NCBI RefSeq assembly: GCF_001429165.1
Contig: NZ_LMIR01000002.1
Span: 709,883 to 773,882, forward strand
From: Agromyces sp. Root81
GTDB taxonomy: Bacteria; Actinomycetota; Actinomycetes; Actinomycetales; Microbacteriaceae
Length of the DNA stretch: 64,000 nt
Direction of reading: 5' to 3'
Shown here piece by piece: positions 28,444-39,027 of this stretch; position 1 is the first letter of the stretch, and each line of letters starts with the position of its first letter. Position numbers and translations under genes: made by a program. The notes under the pieces were generated by a model that was given only the letters and a program-made list of their open reading frames with translations, did no database searches and was not told the origin of the DNA.

Positions 28444-30474
28444 TCAGGCCGAGGCGACCACCGAGAGCAGCGCCTCGCCGTAGGCCTCGCGCTTCTTGGC
28501 GCCGATGCCCGTGATGCCGTCGAGCTCGGCGAGGCTCGCCGGCTTCGCGACCGCGACGGCGCGCAGGGTCGCGTCGCCGAAGACGATGTAGGCGGGCACG
28601 CCCTGCTCCTTCGCCTCGCCGGCGCGCCACGAGCGCAGCTGTTCGAAGAGCTCGGCCTGCGCCGGCTCGAGATCGGCCGCTGCCGGCGCCGCGCGCGACG
28701 TGCGCGTACGGCCGGCACGCTCGGGTTCGGTGCGGAGCTTGACGACCCGCTTGCCCGAGAGCACGTCGGCCGCGGCATCCGTCACCGTCAAGGTGCCGTA
28801 CTCGCCGTGCGTGGCCAGCAGTCCCTGGGCGAGCAACTGTCGCACGACCCCGCGCCACTGCTGGTCGCTGAGGTCTTGGCCGATGCTCCACGTCGCGAGC
28901 GCGTCGTGACCGTACTGGCGCACGCGCGGCGTCTCTTTGCCGCGGAGGATGTCGACGAGGTGGCCGGCGCCGAACTTCTGCCGACGCTCGCGCTGCAGGC
29001 GCACGATCGTCGACATGAGCTTCTGGGCCGGCACGGTGCCGTCCCACGAGGCGGGCGGCTCGAGGCAGGTGTCGCAGTTGCCGCAGGGCTCGCTCGGCTG
29101 GCCGAAGTAGCCGAGCAGGTTCTGGCGGCGGCACTGCACCGTCTCGCAGAGGGCGAGCATCGCGTCGAGGTGCTGGGCGAGGCGACGCCGGTGGGCGAGG
29201 TCTCCGGGGCTCTCGTCGATCATGCGGCGCTGCTGCACGACGTCTTGCAGACCATAGGCGAGCCAGGCCGTGGCGGGCGCGCCGTCTCGGCCGGCGCGAC
29301 CGGTCTCCTGGTAGTACCCCTCGACCGACTTCGGCAGGTCGACATGGGCGACGAAGCGCACATCGGGCTTGTCGATGCCCATGCCGAAAGCGATCGTCGC
29401 GACGACGACGACGCCCTCCTCGCGCAGGAACCGCTCCTGCGTGCGGCGGCGCACCCCTGCGTCGAGGCCCGCGTGGTACGGCAGCGCGTTGACGCCGTGC
29501 TCGGCGAGGAACGCGGCGATCTTCTCGGTACTCGCCCGCGAGAGCGCGTAGACGATGCCCGAGACCGGGTCGCCCGCGGCGTCGCGCCCTTCGCTGCGGA
29601 TGAACTCGAGCAGCTGCTTGCGCACCTCGAGCTTCGAGTCGATGCGGTACTGGATGTTCGGCCGGTCGAAGCTCGAGACGAAGTGCTCTGCACCGCCGAG
29701 GCTCAGACGCTCGGTGATCTCGCGGTGGGTCGCCTCGGTCGCCGTGGCGGTGAGGGCGATGCGCGGCACGTCGGGCCAGCGTTCGGCGAGCTCGGAGAGC
29801 GCGAGGTAGTCGGGACGGAAGTCGTGCCCCCACTGCGCGACGCAGTGGGCCTCGTCGATCGCGAAGAGCGCGATCGTGCCCTGCTCGAGGAAGCGCTTGG
29901 TCGCCTCGCCGCCGAGCCGCTCGGGGGCGACGTAGAGCAGGTCGAGCTCACCGGCGAGGTAGGCGCGCTCCACCTCGGCGCGCTCGTGCGACTGCTGGCT
30001 CGAGTTCAGGTAGGCGGCGCGCACGCCGTTGCGCACGAGGGCGTCGACCTGGTCGTGCATGAGCGCGATGAGCGGCGAGACCACGATGCCCGTGCCCTCG
30101 CGCAGGAGCGACGGGATCTGGTAGCAGAGGCTCTTGCCGCCACCGGTCGGCATGAGCACGACGGCGTCGCCGCCGCCCGCGACCTGGGCGATGATCTCGG
30201 CCTGCTCGCCGCGGAAGCTGTCGTACCCGAAGACGGTGTGCAGCGCCTCGGAGGCCGAAGCGAACCGCGCAGGCGCCGCGGCGCGACGACCGGCCACGGT
30301 GGTACCCGACGGCCGGGTCGCGACTCCCGGCGAGCGCTGGGCGGGTGCGCCCCGAACCGCGCCGAACCGGGCGTCGTCGACGGGCGGAACCCACTCGTCG
30401 TCGGGCGGCGGGGCGAGCTCGTCAGGGTCCCAGGGGACCTCGTCGGCCCAGCCGGGTTCCGCGTTCAAGCTCAT
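28444..30474 (-). CDS. recQ: ATP-dependent DNA helicase RecQ
   Basis: A 676-residue RecQ. After an acidic, Pro-rich N-terminal extension of about 70 residues come Walker A MPTGGGKS (108-115), the DEAH box D207-EAH followed by the RecQ aromatic loop [12 protein letters not shown], helicase motifs [17 protein letters not shown] and [10 protein letters not shown], the zinc-binding cysteines (CETVQC...CGNCDTC), a winged helix, and a C-terminal HRDC domain (about 600-676). It unwinds DNA 3' to 5' in recombination and fork repair. TAGACT ends 6 nt before the ATG, so the transcript is probably leaderless. Confidence 0.95.
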   Translation of the reverse strand: MSLNAEPGWADEVPWDPDELAPPPDDEWVPPVDDARFGAVRGAPAQRSPGVATRPSGTTVAGRRAAAPARFASASEALHTVFGYDSFRGEQAEIIAQVAGGGDAVVLMPTGGGKSLCYQIPSLLREGTGIVVSPLIALMHDQVDALVRNGVRAAYLNSSQQSHERAEVERAYLAGELDLLYVAPERLGGEATKRFLEQGTIALFAIDEAHCVAQWGHDFRPDYLALSELAERWPDVPRIALTATATEATHREITERLSLGGAEHFVSSFDRPNIQYRIDSKLEVRKQLLEFIRSEGRDAAGDPVSGIVYALSRASTEKIAAFLAEHGVNALPYHAGLDAGVRRRTQERFLREEGVVVVATIAFGMGIDKPDVRFVAHVDLPKSVEGYYQETGRAGRDGAPATAWLAYGLQDVVQQRRMIDESPGDLAHRRRLAQHLDAMLALCETVQCRRQNLLGYFGQPSEPCGNCDTCLEPPASWDGTVPAQKLMSTIVRLQRERRQKFGAGHLVDILRGKETPRVRQYGHDALATWSIGQDLSDQQWRGVVRQLLAQGLLATHGEYGTLTVTDAAADVLSGKRVVKLRTEPERAGRTRTSRAAPAAADLEPAQAELFEQLRSWRAGEAKEQGVPAYIVFGDATLRAVAVAKPASLAELDGITGIGAKKREAYGEALLSVVASA

Positions 30475-30568
30475 TCGTCGAGTCTAACGAGGGCTGCCGA
30501 CGCGCCCCGCCGTGCTGGGCCTGCGTGCGCAGGCCGGCGCTGTCGAGGAGGAGTCCGCGCACGAACGA

Positions 30569-30604
30569 GAGCGGGGCGGCGGCCATCAGGCCACCACCCC
30601 GCTC
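30569..30604 (-). terminator. Terminator of the nuclease gene
   Basis: On the minus strand a 16-bp stem (14 Watson-Crick pairs plus 2 G-U pairs, outer GAGCGGGG/CCCCGCTC) with a 4-nt loop, 18 nt after the stop of the large nuclease gene. Confidence 0.75.
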
Positions 30605-30622
30605 GTCATCGCCCTGCTGGAA

Positions 30623-33600
30623 CTACCAGACCAGCACCGGCACCGCGAACGACTGCGAGTCGGCGTACGGCTCCGTACTCGCGAAGTTCGAACGCAGCAG
30701 GTGCACGCCTCGCTCGAGGTCGGGCAGCGTCACCGAGAAGCGACCCTTGTCGTCGGCGTCGAGTTCGACCGTCGCGATGACCGTCGACCCATCGGTGATG
30801 GTCACGGTGCCGACCGGCTTCGAGCCGTCGTGGGCGATCACGACACCGGAGTACTTGATCGTCTTGCCGGCCTTGGCCACCAGCTTGTTCGGCACACCGA
30901 CGATCGTCGTGTCGACCTCGGCGACCGGCTGCTCGACCGTGATCGGCACCTCGACGCTCGTGCCCGTCGACGCCACCGAGATGACGAGCTGCTGTGCGCC
31001 GCCGAAGTCCTCGGGGATGACGACCGAGAGGCTGGCCCGGCCGATCTCGTCGAACTTCTCGAGCAGCGTGCGGTCGACCGGAGCGGTGCCGAGCACCGTG
31101 TCGCCGATCGAGACGCTCACCTCGCCGGCGGCGACCTCGCTCGTGCTGAAGTCGAGCGAGCTCAGGTCGAGCTCGACCGACTCGCCGGCCACGTACTCGG
31201 TGCCGTTGGCCGGAGCCGAGATCACGACGCCCACCGAGCGCTGTGCGAGGTCGGGGGTCGCGGTGCCGTTCGCCGCGAACCACTCGACGGTCGAGGCGAG
31301 GTCGACCTTGCCGGTGTCGGAGCGGTTGGTGCCGGCGGCGAACGTCGCGAAGCTGTCACCGCCGCCCGCGAGGAACGAGTTCGCGACCACGCGGTAGGTG
31401 GCTGCCGGGTCGATCGGGGTGCCGTTCAACGTGACCGAGGTGACGTGCGAACCGGTGGGTGCTGTCGGGTCGTAGACGACCTCGACGCCCGTGTTCACGC
31501 CGAGCTTCAGCAGCGGCCGGGTCGGGCTCGTCTGCCACTGCTCCTCGAACACCTGCTTCACCTGCGCACCCGTGAGGTCGAGCGTCACGAGCGTGTTGGC
31601 GAACGGCTGCACCGTCGCCGCCTCGCGGTACGTGACGTTGCCGTCGGGGTCGTCGGCTGCACTCGACGCGTACTTCAGATCGGTGCGGATGCCGCCCGGG
31701 TTCATGAAGGCGATGTCGGCGTGGCCGTCGACGTTCGCCGCCCAGAGGTGCACGTCGGCGAGGAAGTTGCCGATCGTCGACTCGCCACCGCGGTTCTCGA
31801 CGAGCACCGGGTTGCCGTTGGCATCCGTGCCCGGCTGGCGTGCACGGTTCAGGTCGGCGGTGATGGTGCCGACCGTCTGCTTGCCGAGCACATCCGCCTT
31901 GGCCGTGGCGTCCGCGACGATCGCGGCGACCTCGGGCACCGGCTGGTAGACCGACACGTACGGGGACGTCGGCGTGGCACGCGTCATGAGGGGCATCAGG
32001 TCGTTGGAGATCGAGAGGAGCTCCTTCGAGACCGGGTCGACCTTCAGCTGCATGAGACCGAACTGCTCGCCGTACTGCCCGGCGGAGACGACGGGGCGTC
32101 CGTCGATCTCGTGGTCGTACGGAAGGTGCGTGTGCGCCGACACGATCGCGGCGACCGAGTCGTCCACTCCGGCCACGATCTGGGCGAACGGCGAACCGTC
32201 GGTGAGGGCCGAGATGTTCGTCGAGGAGGCGCCCTCGTGCACGAGGAGGATCAGCACATCGGCCTCGCCGTTGGCGGGATCGCCGTCCTTCAGGTCGGCG
32301 GCCGCGGCGTTCACGGAGTCGACGACGCCGCGCACCTCGAGGTCGGCGATGCCCGCCGGGCTGACGAGCGAGTCGAGGTCCTCCGTCACCGCTCCGATGA
32401 AGCCGACGGTGACGCCCTCGAACTCCTGCGTCCAGCTCGGCGCGAGCGCGGTGTCATCCGTGCCCTTCAGGAAGACGTTCGAGCTCAGGTACTCCCAGTC
32501 GGCGCGGTCCTGCACGCGGTCGCGGAGGTCGGCCCAGCCCTGGTCGAACTCGTGGTTGCCGGCCGCGCTCACATCGAGACCGGCGGCGTTGAGCGCGTCG
32601 ATCGTCGGGTTGTCGTTCTGGATGAACGACGTGAACGTCGAGGCGCCGATGAGGTCGCCCGCTGCAGCGAACACCGTGTTCGGGTTCGCGGCGCGGACCT
32701 CCTTCACGGCTCCGGCCAGCTCGGCGATGCCCGCCGACGGGGCGGACTTCTCGATGCGGCCGTGGAAGTCGTTGATCGTCACGACGGAGATGTCGACGAC
32801 GTTCTCGAGTTCGGCGAGATCGATGCCGATGAGGGTCGGGTCGTGGTCGCTGGAGCGGAACACGGAGCCGTCGTCTGCGGCCTCGCGCCCGTACTCGCGT
32901 GCGCCCCACTCGGGCGAGTTGATGGCCCAGCGACCGATGCCGGTGACAGCCTCGACGCCCTCGGCGTTCGCGAGTGCGTGGTCGAGCGAGCCGAGCTCGC
33001 CGTCGAAGGAGTACGTGTACTCCCCCGGTGCGAGCGCCGGCAGCAGGTCGGTGTACCCGGCGCCGGTCATCACCTGGATCGGGTCCTCCTGCGCGTACGA
33101 GTTGAAGTCGCCGAGGAGGAAGACCTCGTCGGACTGCTCGGCGAGCTGGCCGGCGAGCGTGAGGAGCGACGTCGCCTGGGCGACGCGATCGGCGTTGAAG
33201 TGGCCTTGGCCGTCGGCGGGCTCCGCACCCGTGCCGCTCTTCGACTTGAAGTGGTTCGCGATCACCGAGAGGTCGGTGCCGTTCTCCATCTCGAAGACCT
33301 GGCCGATGGGCTCGCGCGCATTGCCCCAGACGGCTTCATCGACGATCGTCTGCGCGTCGCCCTTCGGGGTGACGGCGTCGGAGCGGTAGATGATCGCGCT
33401 CTGGATGACGTCGGTCGTGGCCGGTGCGAGCACCGCCGGGGTCGGCACGAAGTCCCAGACGTCGGAGCCCTCGGCCTCGTTGAGTGCCGCCACGATCGCG
33501 CCGAGGGCCTCGTCGGCGTCGCCGTCGAGCTTCAGCGAGTTCTCGATCTCCTGCAGCGCCACGATCTCGGCGTCAAGCGAGGTGATCGCCTCGACGATCT

Positions 33601-35173
33601 TCTCCTCCTGCAGTGCGAACTCCTCGGCGGTGTCCGCGCCTCGCGCGTCGGGGTTCTGGCTCGTCAGCGTCGTGAAGTAGTTCAGCACGTTGAAGACGCC
33701 GATCTGCACATCGCCGCCGACCTGGGGTGCACCCGAGGGGCGCACGTTCTGCGCCTCGAAGGTGGGCTTGGCATCGGCGCTCAGGTTGTCGATCGGCGTC
33801 GCCGGCTGCAGGCGCCACGCGTTGAAGCCGTAGCTCAGCACGTAGGGCGTGCCCGGGAAGACGATGCGGTCGCCGTTGCGGACCACCGTGTCCTCGGTGA
33901 GGTACGGCTGCTCGTTCGGGTGGGCGGCGTTGTCGACCCGACTGTTCCAGCCGTCGTCGAGCACGAGCAGTCGGCCGCGGTTCGCCGCCGCGATCTCGGC
34001 GGCCGCGGGGCCGGCGTCGACCTGCTCCGTGCTCTTCACCGGGAGGGTGTCGCCTGCGGCGAGCCACACCGAGCCGAAGCTCGATGCCTCGTGGGTGCTT
34101 GACACGAGGTACGAGCCGGTCGGGGCGACGAGGGTGCTCTCGAGGGACTCGCGAGCAGAACCGACGGTGCTCGCGGGCAGCTCGACCGCGTCGGGGACGC
34201 CGACACCTGCGGTCACGAGCTCGGCGCCGCTCGCGTTGGTCGTGATCTGGGTGAGCCCGAAGTACTCGCTCACGGTGCCGGTGACCCGAACGAGGTCGCC
34301 GATCGCGCCGACGGCGGGCATCTGGAAGACGAAGATGCCGTCGGATGCACCGGGCGTCGTGTCGGCGCCGGGGGTCTGGATCGTCACGCCGTTGTAGCCG
34401 CCGGAGCGGTGGTCGGCGGTGATGACGCCCTCGACGACGACCGTGGCGCCCGCCATGGTCGTCGCGTCGCCCGTGCCCTGCACCTCGGCGATCGTCGCGG
34501 TCGTCGGTTCTGGCGGCTCGGTGTCGCCGTCGGAGCCCTGCGGGGTGACGGTCGTCGTGAACGCGAAGTCGGCTGAGTTGACGTCGGTGTCGGCGAAGTC
34601 GGTGCGCACGATGCTGCCGGGGTCGGTGTTGCCGCCCGTGTAGGCCGCCGCTGCGCCCTCGAAGTTCACCGAGGTGCCGTAGCCGACGTAGTCGACGACC
34701 TGGGGGTTGTTCACGATGGAGCCGGTGCCGGGGTTGATCGCGCCGGCCACGTTCGCGAGGAAGAGCGAGCCGTTCGTGCCGCTCGGGTTCAGTCCGAGCG
34801 ATGCATCGGGCTCGGGCAGCGCTGCACCGATCGCACCGTTGGTGCCGAGGCCGATGAGGTAGTAGCCGCCCGCCTCGATCTCGCCGGAGAGCGCCCCGAC
34901 GCCGCTCGAGGCCGCGGTGCTCGTCGCGCTGCGGTACTGCAGCGACCATCCGTCGAGGGAGACGGCCGAGTCGGTGGGGTTGTACAGCTCGACGAACTTG
35001 TTCGCGAACGGCTGGTTCGCGCTGCCTCCGCGGGCGTACACCTCGTTGATGACGACGCCGGAGCCGTCGACGGCGGCGAAGGCCGGAGGAGCGCCGAGCA
35101 CCCCGACGACGAGCGCTCCGATCGATGCGGCCGAGACGGCCGCCAGACGTGGGATGGTGCGGCGACGATGCAT
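30623..35173 (-). CDS. Secreted ExeM/NucH-type endonuclease fused to 5'-nucleotidase
   Basis: A 1516-residue exoprotein. Order: signal peptide (MHRRRTIPRLAAVSAASIGA...FAA); lamin-tail-like domain (VINEVYARGGSANQPFANKFVELYNP); OB-like segment (TIAEVQGTGDATTMAGATVVVEGVITAD); an endonuclease/exonuclease/phosphatase domain (IGVFNVLNYFTTL, IVALQEIEN, NHFKSKSGTG, LLGDFNSYAQEDPI, SSDHDPTLIGI); a metallophosphatase (VVTINDFHGRIEK, AAAGDLIGAS, AAGNHEFDQG, VSAHTHLPYD); the 5'-nucleotidase C-terminal domain; and two Ig-like segments. It should degrade extracellular DNA and dephosphorylate the nucleotides. No sortase motif or C-terminal anchor is seen. The start is the ATG at 35173, where the signal peptide begins. 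Confidence 0.9.
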   Translation of the reverse strand: MHRRRTIPRLAAVSAASIGALVVGVLGAPPAFAAVDGSGVVINEVYARGGSANQPFANKFVELYNPTDSAVSLDGWSLQYRSATSTAASSGVGALSGEIEAGGYYLIGLGTNGAIGAALPEPDASLGLNPSGTNGSLFLANVAGAINPGTGSIVNNPQVVDYVGYGTSVNFEGAAAAYTGGNTDPGSIVRTDFADTDVNSADFAFTTTVTPQGSDGDTEPPEPTTATIAEVQGTGDATTMAGATVVVEGVITADHRSGGYNGVTIQTPGADTTPGASDGIFVFQMPAVGAIGDLVRVTGTVSEYFGLTQITTNASGAELVTAGVGVPDAVELPASTVGSARESLESTLVAPTGSYLVSSTHEASSFGSVWLAAGDTLPVKSTEQVDAGPAAAEIAAANRGRLLVLDDGWNSRVDNAAHPNEQPYLTEDTVVRNGDRIVFPGTPYVLSYGFNAWRLQPATPIDNLSADAKPTFEAQNVRPSGAPQVGGDVQIGVFNVLNYFTTLTSQNPDARGADTAEEFALQEEKIVEAITSLDAEIVALQEIENSLKLDGDADEALGAIVAALNEAEGSDVWDFVPTPAVLAPATTDVIQSAIIYRSDAVTPKGDAQTIVDEAVWGNAREPIGQVFEMENGTDLSVIANHFKSKSGTGAEPADGQGHFNADRVAQATSLLTLAGQLAEQSDEVFLLGDFNSYAQEDPIQVMTGAGYTDLLPALAPGEYTYSFDGELGSLDHALANAEGVEAVTGIGRWAINSPEWGAREYGREAADDGSVFRSSDHDPTLIGIDLAELENVVDISVVTINDFHGRIEKSAPSAGIAELAGAVKEVRAANPNTVFAAAGDLIGASTFTSFIQNDNPTIDALNAAGLDVSAAGNHEFDQGWADLRDRVQDRADWEYLSSNVFLKGTDDTALAPSWTQEFEGVTVGFIGAVTEDLDSLVSPAGIADLEVRGVVDSVNAAAADLKDGDPANGEADVLILLVHEGASSTNISALTDGSPFAQIVAGVDDSVAAIVSAHTHLPYDHEIDGRPVVSAGQYGEQFGLMQLKVDPVSKELLSISNDLMPLMTRATPTSPYVSVYQPVPEVAAIVADATAKADVLGKQTVGTITADLNRARQPGTDANGNPVLVENRGGESTIGNFLADVHLWAANVDGHADIAFMNPGGIRTDLKYASSAADDPDGNVTYREAATVQPFANTLVTLDLTGAQVKQVFEEQWQTSPTRPLLKLGVNTGVEVVYDPTAPTGSHVTSVTLNGTPIDPAATYRVVANSFLAGGGDSFATFAAGTNRSDTGKVDLASTVEWFAANGTATPDLAQRSVGVVISAPANGTEYVAGESVELDLSSLDFSTSEVAAGEVSVSIGDTVLGTAPVDRTLLEKFDEIGRASLSVVIPEDFGGAQQLVISVASTGTSVEVPITVEQPVAEVDTTIVGVPNKLVAKAGKTIKYSGVVIAHDGSKPVGTVTITDGSTVIATVELDADDKGRFSVTLPDLERGVHLLRSNFASTEPYADSQSFAVPVLVW

Positions 35174-35399
35174 GACTCTCCTCAGTGCGATCGATCCCGC
35201 CGACGGCTCGCGTAGGTGCGCCCTGTTCGGCGGGATATTGCCCCGTAGCCTATGAGCGGCCGGCAACGCTGCCAAGGGGCGTGCGCCGATTCATCCGCCT
35301 GATTTCACGTGCTGTTCACGGGTGTCGCGCAGATGAGCATGAGGCATCCATTCGATTGCTCGAATGAGCGTCGATTACGCCGCCGCTACGCTGGCGATC

Positions 35400-36356
35400 A
35401 TGCTCACGGCCGTCTTCTCCCTCTCCGGGGCCCTCGTCTTCGGCGCGGCCGACTTCCTCGGCGGCCTGGCCGCGAAGCGCGTCAGCGCGATCCTCGCGAC
35501 GGCGGTCGCATCGGGCGCCGGGTTCGTCGTGCTCGCCGCCGCCTTCCCCCTGTTCGGCGGCGCGTGGACCGCGCACGACGTCTGGTGGGGCGTGGTCTCC
35601 GGCGTCATCGGCGCCGTCGCGATCTCGCTGCTCTACGCGTGCCTCGCGATCGGCCCGATGTCGATCCTCTCGCCGCTGACCGCCGTCGTGTCGGCGATCG
35701 TGCCGATGGCCTGGGGCCTCGTGAGCGGTGAGCGGTTCAGCACGCTCGGGTACTGGGCGCTCGGCCTGGCCCTCGTCGCGGTCGTGCTCGTCGGCTTCGT
35801 GCCAGAGCGGGGCGCCGTGCGGCCGAGTCTCCGCGGCATCCTGATGGCCGTCGGCTCGGGCATCGCCATCGGCGGCTTCTACATCGCCATCGACCAGACC
35901 TCCGATGAGAGCGGCGTGGTGCCCCTCCTGCTGAACCGCGGGGTCAACGCGGCGATCATGTTCACGGTCGTCGGCGTGGTCGCGCTCGTGGCGCTGGCTC
36001 GGCGGCGGGCGGCCGTTCCGGTCGCAGCGACGGCGCCGGGCGAGCGGATGTCCCAGGGCGAGCGGATGCCGCAGTCGACGTCGCTCGGAGCCGCCACCGC
36101 TCCCCCGGTCCGCTCGGCGACGGCCGCCGGCATCCGCCTCGCGATCGCGTGCGGCGTGGTCGACGTGATCGCGAACGGACTGCTGCTCGCTGGCATCCGC
36201 GCGGGCGACCTCTCGGTGGCCGCGGTGCTCGGCGCGATGTACCCGGCGGGCACCATCCTGCTCGCCGCGCTCGTGCTGAAGGAGCGCATCGCGCCCGTGC
36301 AGTGGGCCGGCCTCGTGCTCGCCCTCGCGGCGGCGGGCATGCTCGCCCTCGCGTGA
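35400..36356 (+). CDS. EamA/DMT family permease
   Basis: A 318-residue membrane protein with ten helices in two halves (FSLSGALVFGAADFLGGLAAKR at the start; AVLGAMYPAGTILLAALVLKERIAPVQWAGLVLALAAAGML at the end). A hydrophilic insert of about 40 residues in the middle contains two GERM repeats (APGERMSQGERMPQ). It is probably a metabolite exporter. The ATG at 35400 is chosen because TACGCT lies 7 nt upstream; an in-frame ATG at 35364 has no ribosome-binding site. Confidence 0.82.
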   Translation: MLTAVFSLSGALVFGAADFLGGLAAKRVSAILATAVASGAGFVVLAAAFPLFGGAWTAHDVWWGVVSGVIGAVAISLLYACLAIGPMSILSPLTAVVSAIVPMAWGLVSGERFSTLGYWALGLALVAVVLVGFVPERGAVRPSLRGILMAVGSGIAIGGFYIAIDQTSDESGVVPLLLNRGVNAAIMFTVVGVVALVALARRRAAVPVAATAPGERMSQGERMPQSTSLGAATAPPVRSATAAGIRLAIACGVVDVIANGLLLAGIRAGDLSVAAVLGAMYPAGTILLAALVLKERIAPVQWAGLVLALAAAGMLALA

Positions 36357-36380
36357 GCCGCGCGGCGGACGCGTCCGACG

Positions 36381-38915
36381 CTAGAGCCGCACGACCTCGG
36401 TGACGCGCACGACCGCTGCGCCCTCCTCGGCGGAGGCGTCGAGGTCGACCTCTGCCCTGATGCGCCAGTCGTGGTCGCCGGCCGGGTCGTCGATCGTCTG
36501 CTCGACACGCCACATGCCGCTCGCGGCATCCGCCTCGTCGATCGCGACCATCCGCGGCGAGCGTGCCGCAGGTCCGGCGCCGATCTCGTCGTGCTCGGCG
36601 TAGTAGCGGTCGAGGGCGTCGGGCCAGCCGGCATCGGGGTCGAGCTCGGCGAGCTCGTCGTCGCGCTCGAGGGCGGCGAGCTGCACGCGGCGGAACAGCT
36701 CGTTGCGCACGAGCACCGTGAACGCGCGGCGGTTGGTGACGACCGATGGCGGCGCGGGCGGCACGACCGCGGCCTCGTCCTCTGGCAGGTGCGCGGCGGG
36801 ATCGATGAGCTCGTTCCACTCGTCGACGAGGCTCGAGTCGACCTGGCGCACGAGCTCGCCGAGCCATTCGATGATGTCGAGCAGCTCCTCGTTCTTCGCC
36901 TCGGTCGGCACCGTCTGACGGATCGCCCGGTACGCGTCGGAGAGGTAGCGCAGCACGAGCCCCTCGCTGCGGGCGAGCTGGTAGAAGCCGACGTATTCTC
37001 CGAACGACATGCTGCGTTCGAACATGTCGCGCACGACCGACTTGGGCGAGAGCTCGAAGTCGCGCACCCACGGCTGGCTCGAGGCGAAGACCTCGAACGA
37101 CTGGGCGAGCAGCTCGTCGAGCGGCTTCGGCCAGGTGACCAGCTCGACGAGCTCCATGCGCTCGTCGTACTCGATGCCGTCCTGCTTCATGCGGCCGATG
37201 GCCTCGCCGCGCGCCTTGAACTGCTGCTGCGAGAGGATCGGTCGCGGGTCGTCGAGCGTCGACTCGATGACGCTCACGACGTCGAGGGCGTAGTGGCCCG
37301 TGCCGACGCCGTTCTCGGCGGTGGCCTCGGGGTCGAGCAGTTCGATCGCGGCGAGCGCGAACGGGGACAGCGGCTGGTTGAGTGCGAAGTTCGGCTGCAG
37401 GTCGACGGTGAGGCGCACGATCGGCAGACCCTCGCCCGCAGGGGGCAGCAGTTCGACGACGCCGGCGTCGCGCAGGGTGCGGAAGATCTCGAGCGCCCGC
37501 CGCGCGAGCGCGAACTGCCGGGCGCGCGGTTCGTGGTTGTCGAAGACGAGCGAGCGGATGTCTCCGATCACGTCTCCCCCGCGGGCGATCACGTTGATCA
37601 GCATCGCGGCGGTGAGCTTCAGCTGCGGCACGAGCGGCTCCGGCTCCGCGGCGACGAGCCGCTCGTACGAGCCCTCGCCCCACGTGATCTGCCCGGCCGG
37701 CGCCTTCTTGCGCACGATCTTCTTGATCTTCTTGGGGTCGTCGCCCGCCTTGCGGACGGAGGCCTCGTTCTCGATCTCGTGCTCGGGCGCGAGCACGACG
37801 ACCGTGCCCGCGGTGTCGTAGCCGGCCCGGCCCGCCCGCCCCGCGATCTGGTGGAACTCCCGCGCGGTGAGCTGGCGCATCCGCTGCCCGTCGAACTTGG
37901 AGAGCGCCGTGATGAGCACGGTGCGGATGGGCACGTTGATGCCGACGCCGAGGGTGTCGGTGCCGCAGATGACGCGGAGCAGCCCGCGCTGCGCGAGCGT
38001 CTCGACGAGTCGCCGGTAGCGCGGCAGCATGCCGGCGTGGTGCACGCCGATGCCGGAGCGCACGAGTCGCGAGAGGGTCTTGCCGAACGCCGTGGTGAAG
38101 CGGAACCCGCCGATCGCCTCGGCGATCTCGTCGCGCTGCTCGCGTGTGACGACGCGGATCGACGACAGCGCCTGCGCCCGCTCCATGGCCGCGGCCTGAG
38201 AGAAGTGCACGATGTAGACGGGGGCCTGCCGGGTCTCGATGAGCTCCTCGACGGTCTCCTGCACCGCGGTCTTCGCGTACGAGAAGTGCAGCGGCACCGG
38301 GCGGTCGACGCCGGTGACGAGCGCGGTCTCCCGACCGGTGCGCCGCTTCAGGTCGGCCGCGATCGCCGTGACGTCGCCGAGGGTGGCCGACATGAGCACG
38401 AACTGCGCCCGGCGCAGCGTGAGCAGCGGCACCTGCCACGCCCAGCCCCGGTCGGGGTCGCCGTAGTAGTGGAACTCGTCCATGACGACCTGGTCGACGT
38501 CGGCGTCGGGGCCGTGGCGCAGGGCGAGGTTCGCGAGGATCTCCGCGGTGCAGCAGATGATCGGGGCATCGGGGTTCACCGAGCTGTCGCCCGTGACCAT
38601 GCCGACATTGACCGCGCCGAAGATCTCGACGAGCTGGAAGAACTTCTCGGAGACGAGCGCCTTGATCGGCGCCGTGTAGTAGCTCCGGCCGCCACGAGCG
38701 AGGGATGCCGCGTGGGCGGCGACTGCGACGAGCGACTTGCCGGTGCCGGTCGGCGTGGAGAGGATGACGTTGGCTCCGGAGACGATCTCGATGATCGCCT
38801 CGTCCTGCGCGGGGTAGAGCGAGAGGCCGCGACCCTCGGCCCAGTCGACGAAGGCGTCGTACATCGCGTCGGCGTCGTACGGGCTCGGCGCGAGCTCGGG
38901 CAGGGTCTGGGTCAC
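36381..38915 (-). CDS. Ski2-like DEAD/DEAH-box helicase with DUF3516
   Basis: An 844-residue superfamily 2 helicase: Q-like YPAQDEA, Walker A STPTGTGKS (53-61), motif II MDEFHYYGD (D146-EFH), LMSATLGD (motif III), HHAGMLPRYRR and GTDTLGVGINVP, and QIAGRAGRAGYD (motif VI). The C-terminal half is the DUF3516 region found in actinobacterial members related to Ski2/Mtr4 RNA helicases. It probably acts in RNA turnover or repair. The GTG start at 38915 is preceded by CAGACT at a 6-nt spacing. It converges with the EamA gene 24 nt away. Confidence 0.9.
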   Translation of the reverse strand: MTQTLPELAPSPYDADAMYDAFVDWAEGRGLSLYPAQDEAIIEIVSGANVILSTPTGTGKSLVAVAAHAASLARGGRSYYTAPIKALVSEKFFQLVEIFGAVNVGMVTGDSSVNPDAPIICCTAEILANLALRHGPDADVDQVVMDEFHYYGDPDRGWAWQVPLLTLRRAQFVLMSATLGDVTAIAADLKRRTGRETALVTGVDRPVPLHFSYAKTAVQETVEELIETRQAPVYIVHFSQAAAMERAQALSSIRVVTREQRDEIAEAIGGFRFTTAFGKTLSRLVRSGIGVHHAGMLPRYRRLVETLAQRGLLRVICGTDTLGVGINVPIRTVLITALSKFDGQRMRQLTAREFHQIAGRAGRAGYDTAGTVVVLAPEHEIENEASVRKAGDDPKKIKKIVRKKAPAGQITWGEGSYERLVAAEPEPLVPQLKLTAAMLINVIARGGDVIGDIRSLVFDNHEPRARQFALARRALEIFRTLRDAGVVELLPPAGEGLPIVRLTVDLQPNFALNQPLSPFALAAIELLDPEATAENGVGTGHYALDVVSVIESTLDDPRPILSQQQFKARGEAIGRMKQDGIEYDERMELVELVTWPKPLDELLAQSFEVFASSQPWVRDFELSPKSVVRDMFERSMSFGEYVGFYQLARSEGLVLRYLSDAYRAIRQTVPTEAKNEELLDIIEWLGELVRQVDSSLVDEWNELIDPAAHLPEDEAAVVPPAPPSVVTNRRAFTVLVRNELFRRVQLAALERDDELAELDPDAGWPDALDRYYAEHDEIGAGPAARSPRMVAIDEADAASGMWRVEQTIDDPAGDHDWRIRAEVDLDASAEEGAAVVRVTEVVRL

Positions 38916-39027
38916 CCGTCGAGTCTGTCACGCGGGCGGGTTCGCGAGCGTCGCGCTCGGCCGGGACACCTCGTATCGCCCCGGACCCCGATATCCGGGG
39001 TCCCGTGCGACACGAGTGGTCCGCGAA

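Noticed and set aside
28004..28514. Small Arg/Ala/Cys-rich proteins in the padR-recQ gap
   Set aside because: The frames only reflect the tandem repeats and hairpin; they lack ribosome-binding sites and a normal amino-acid make-up.
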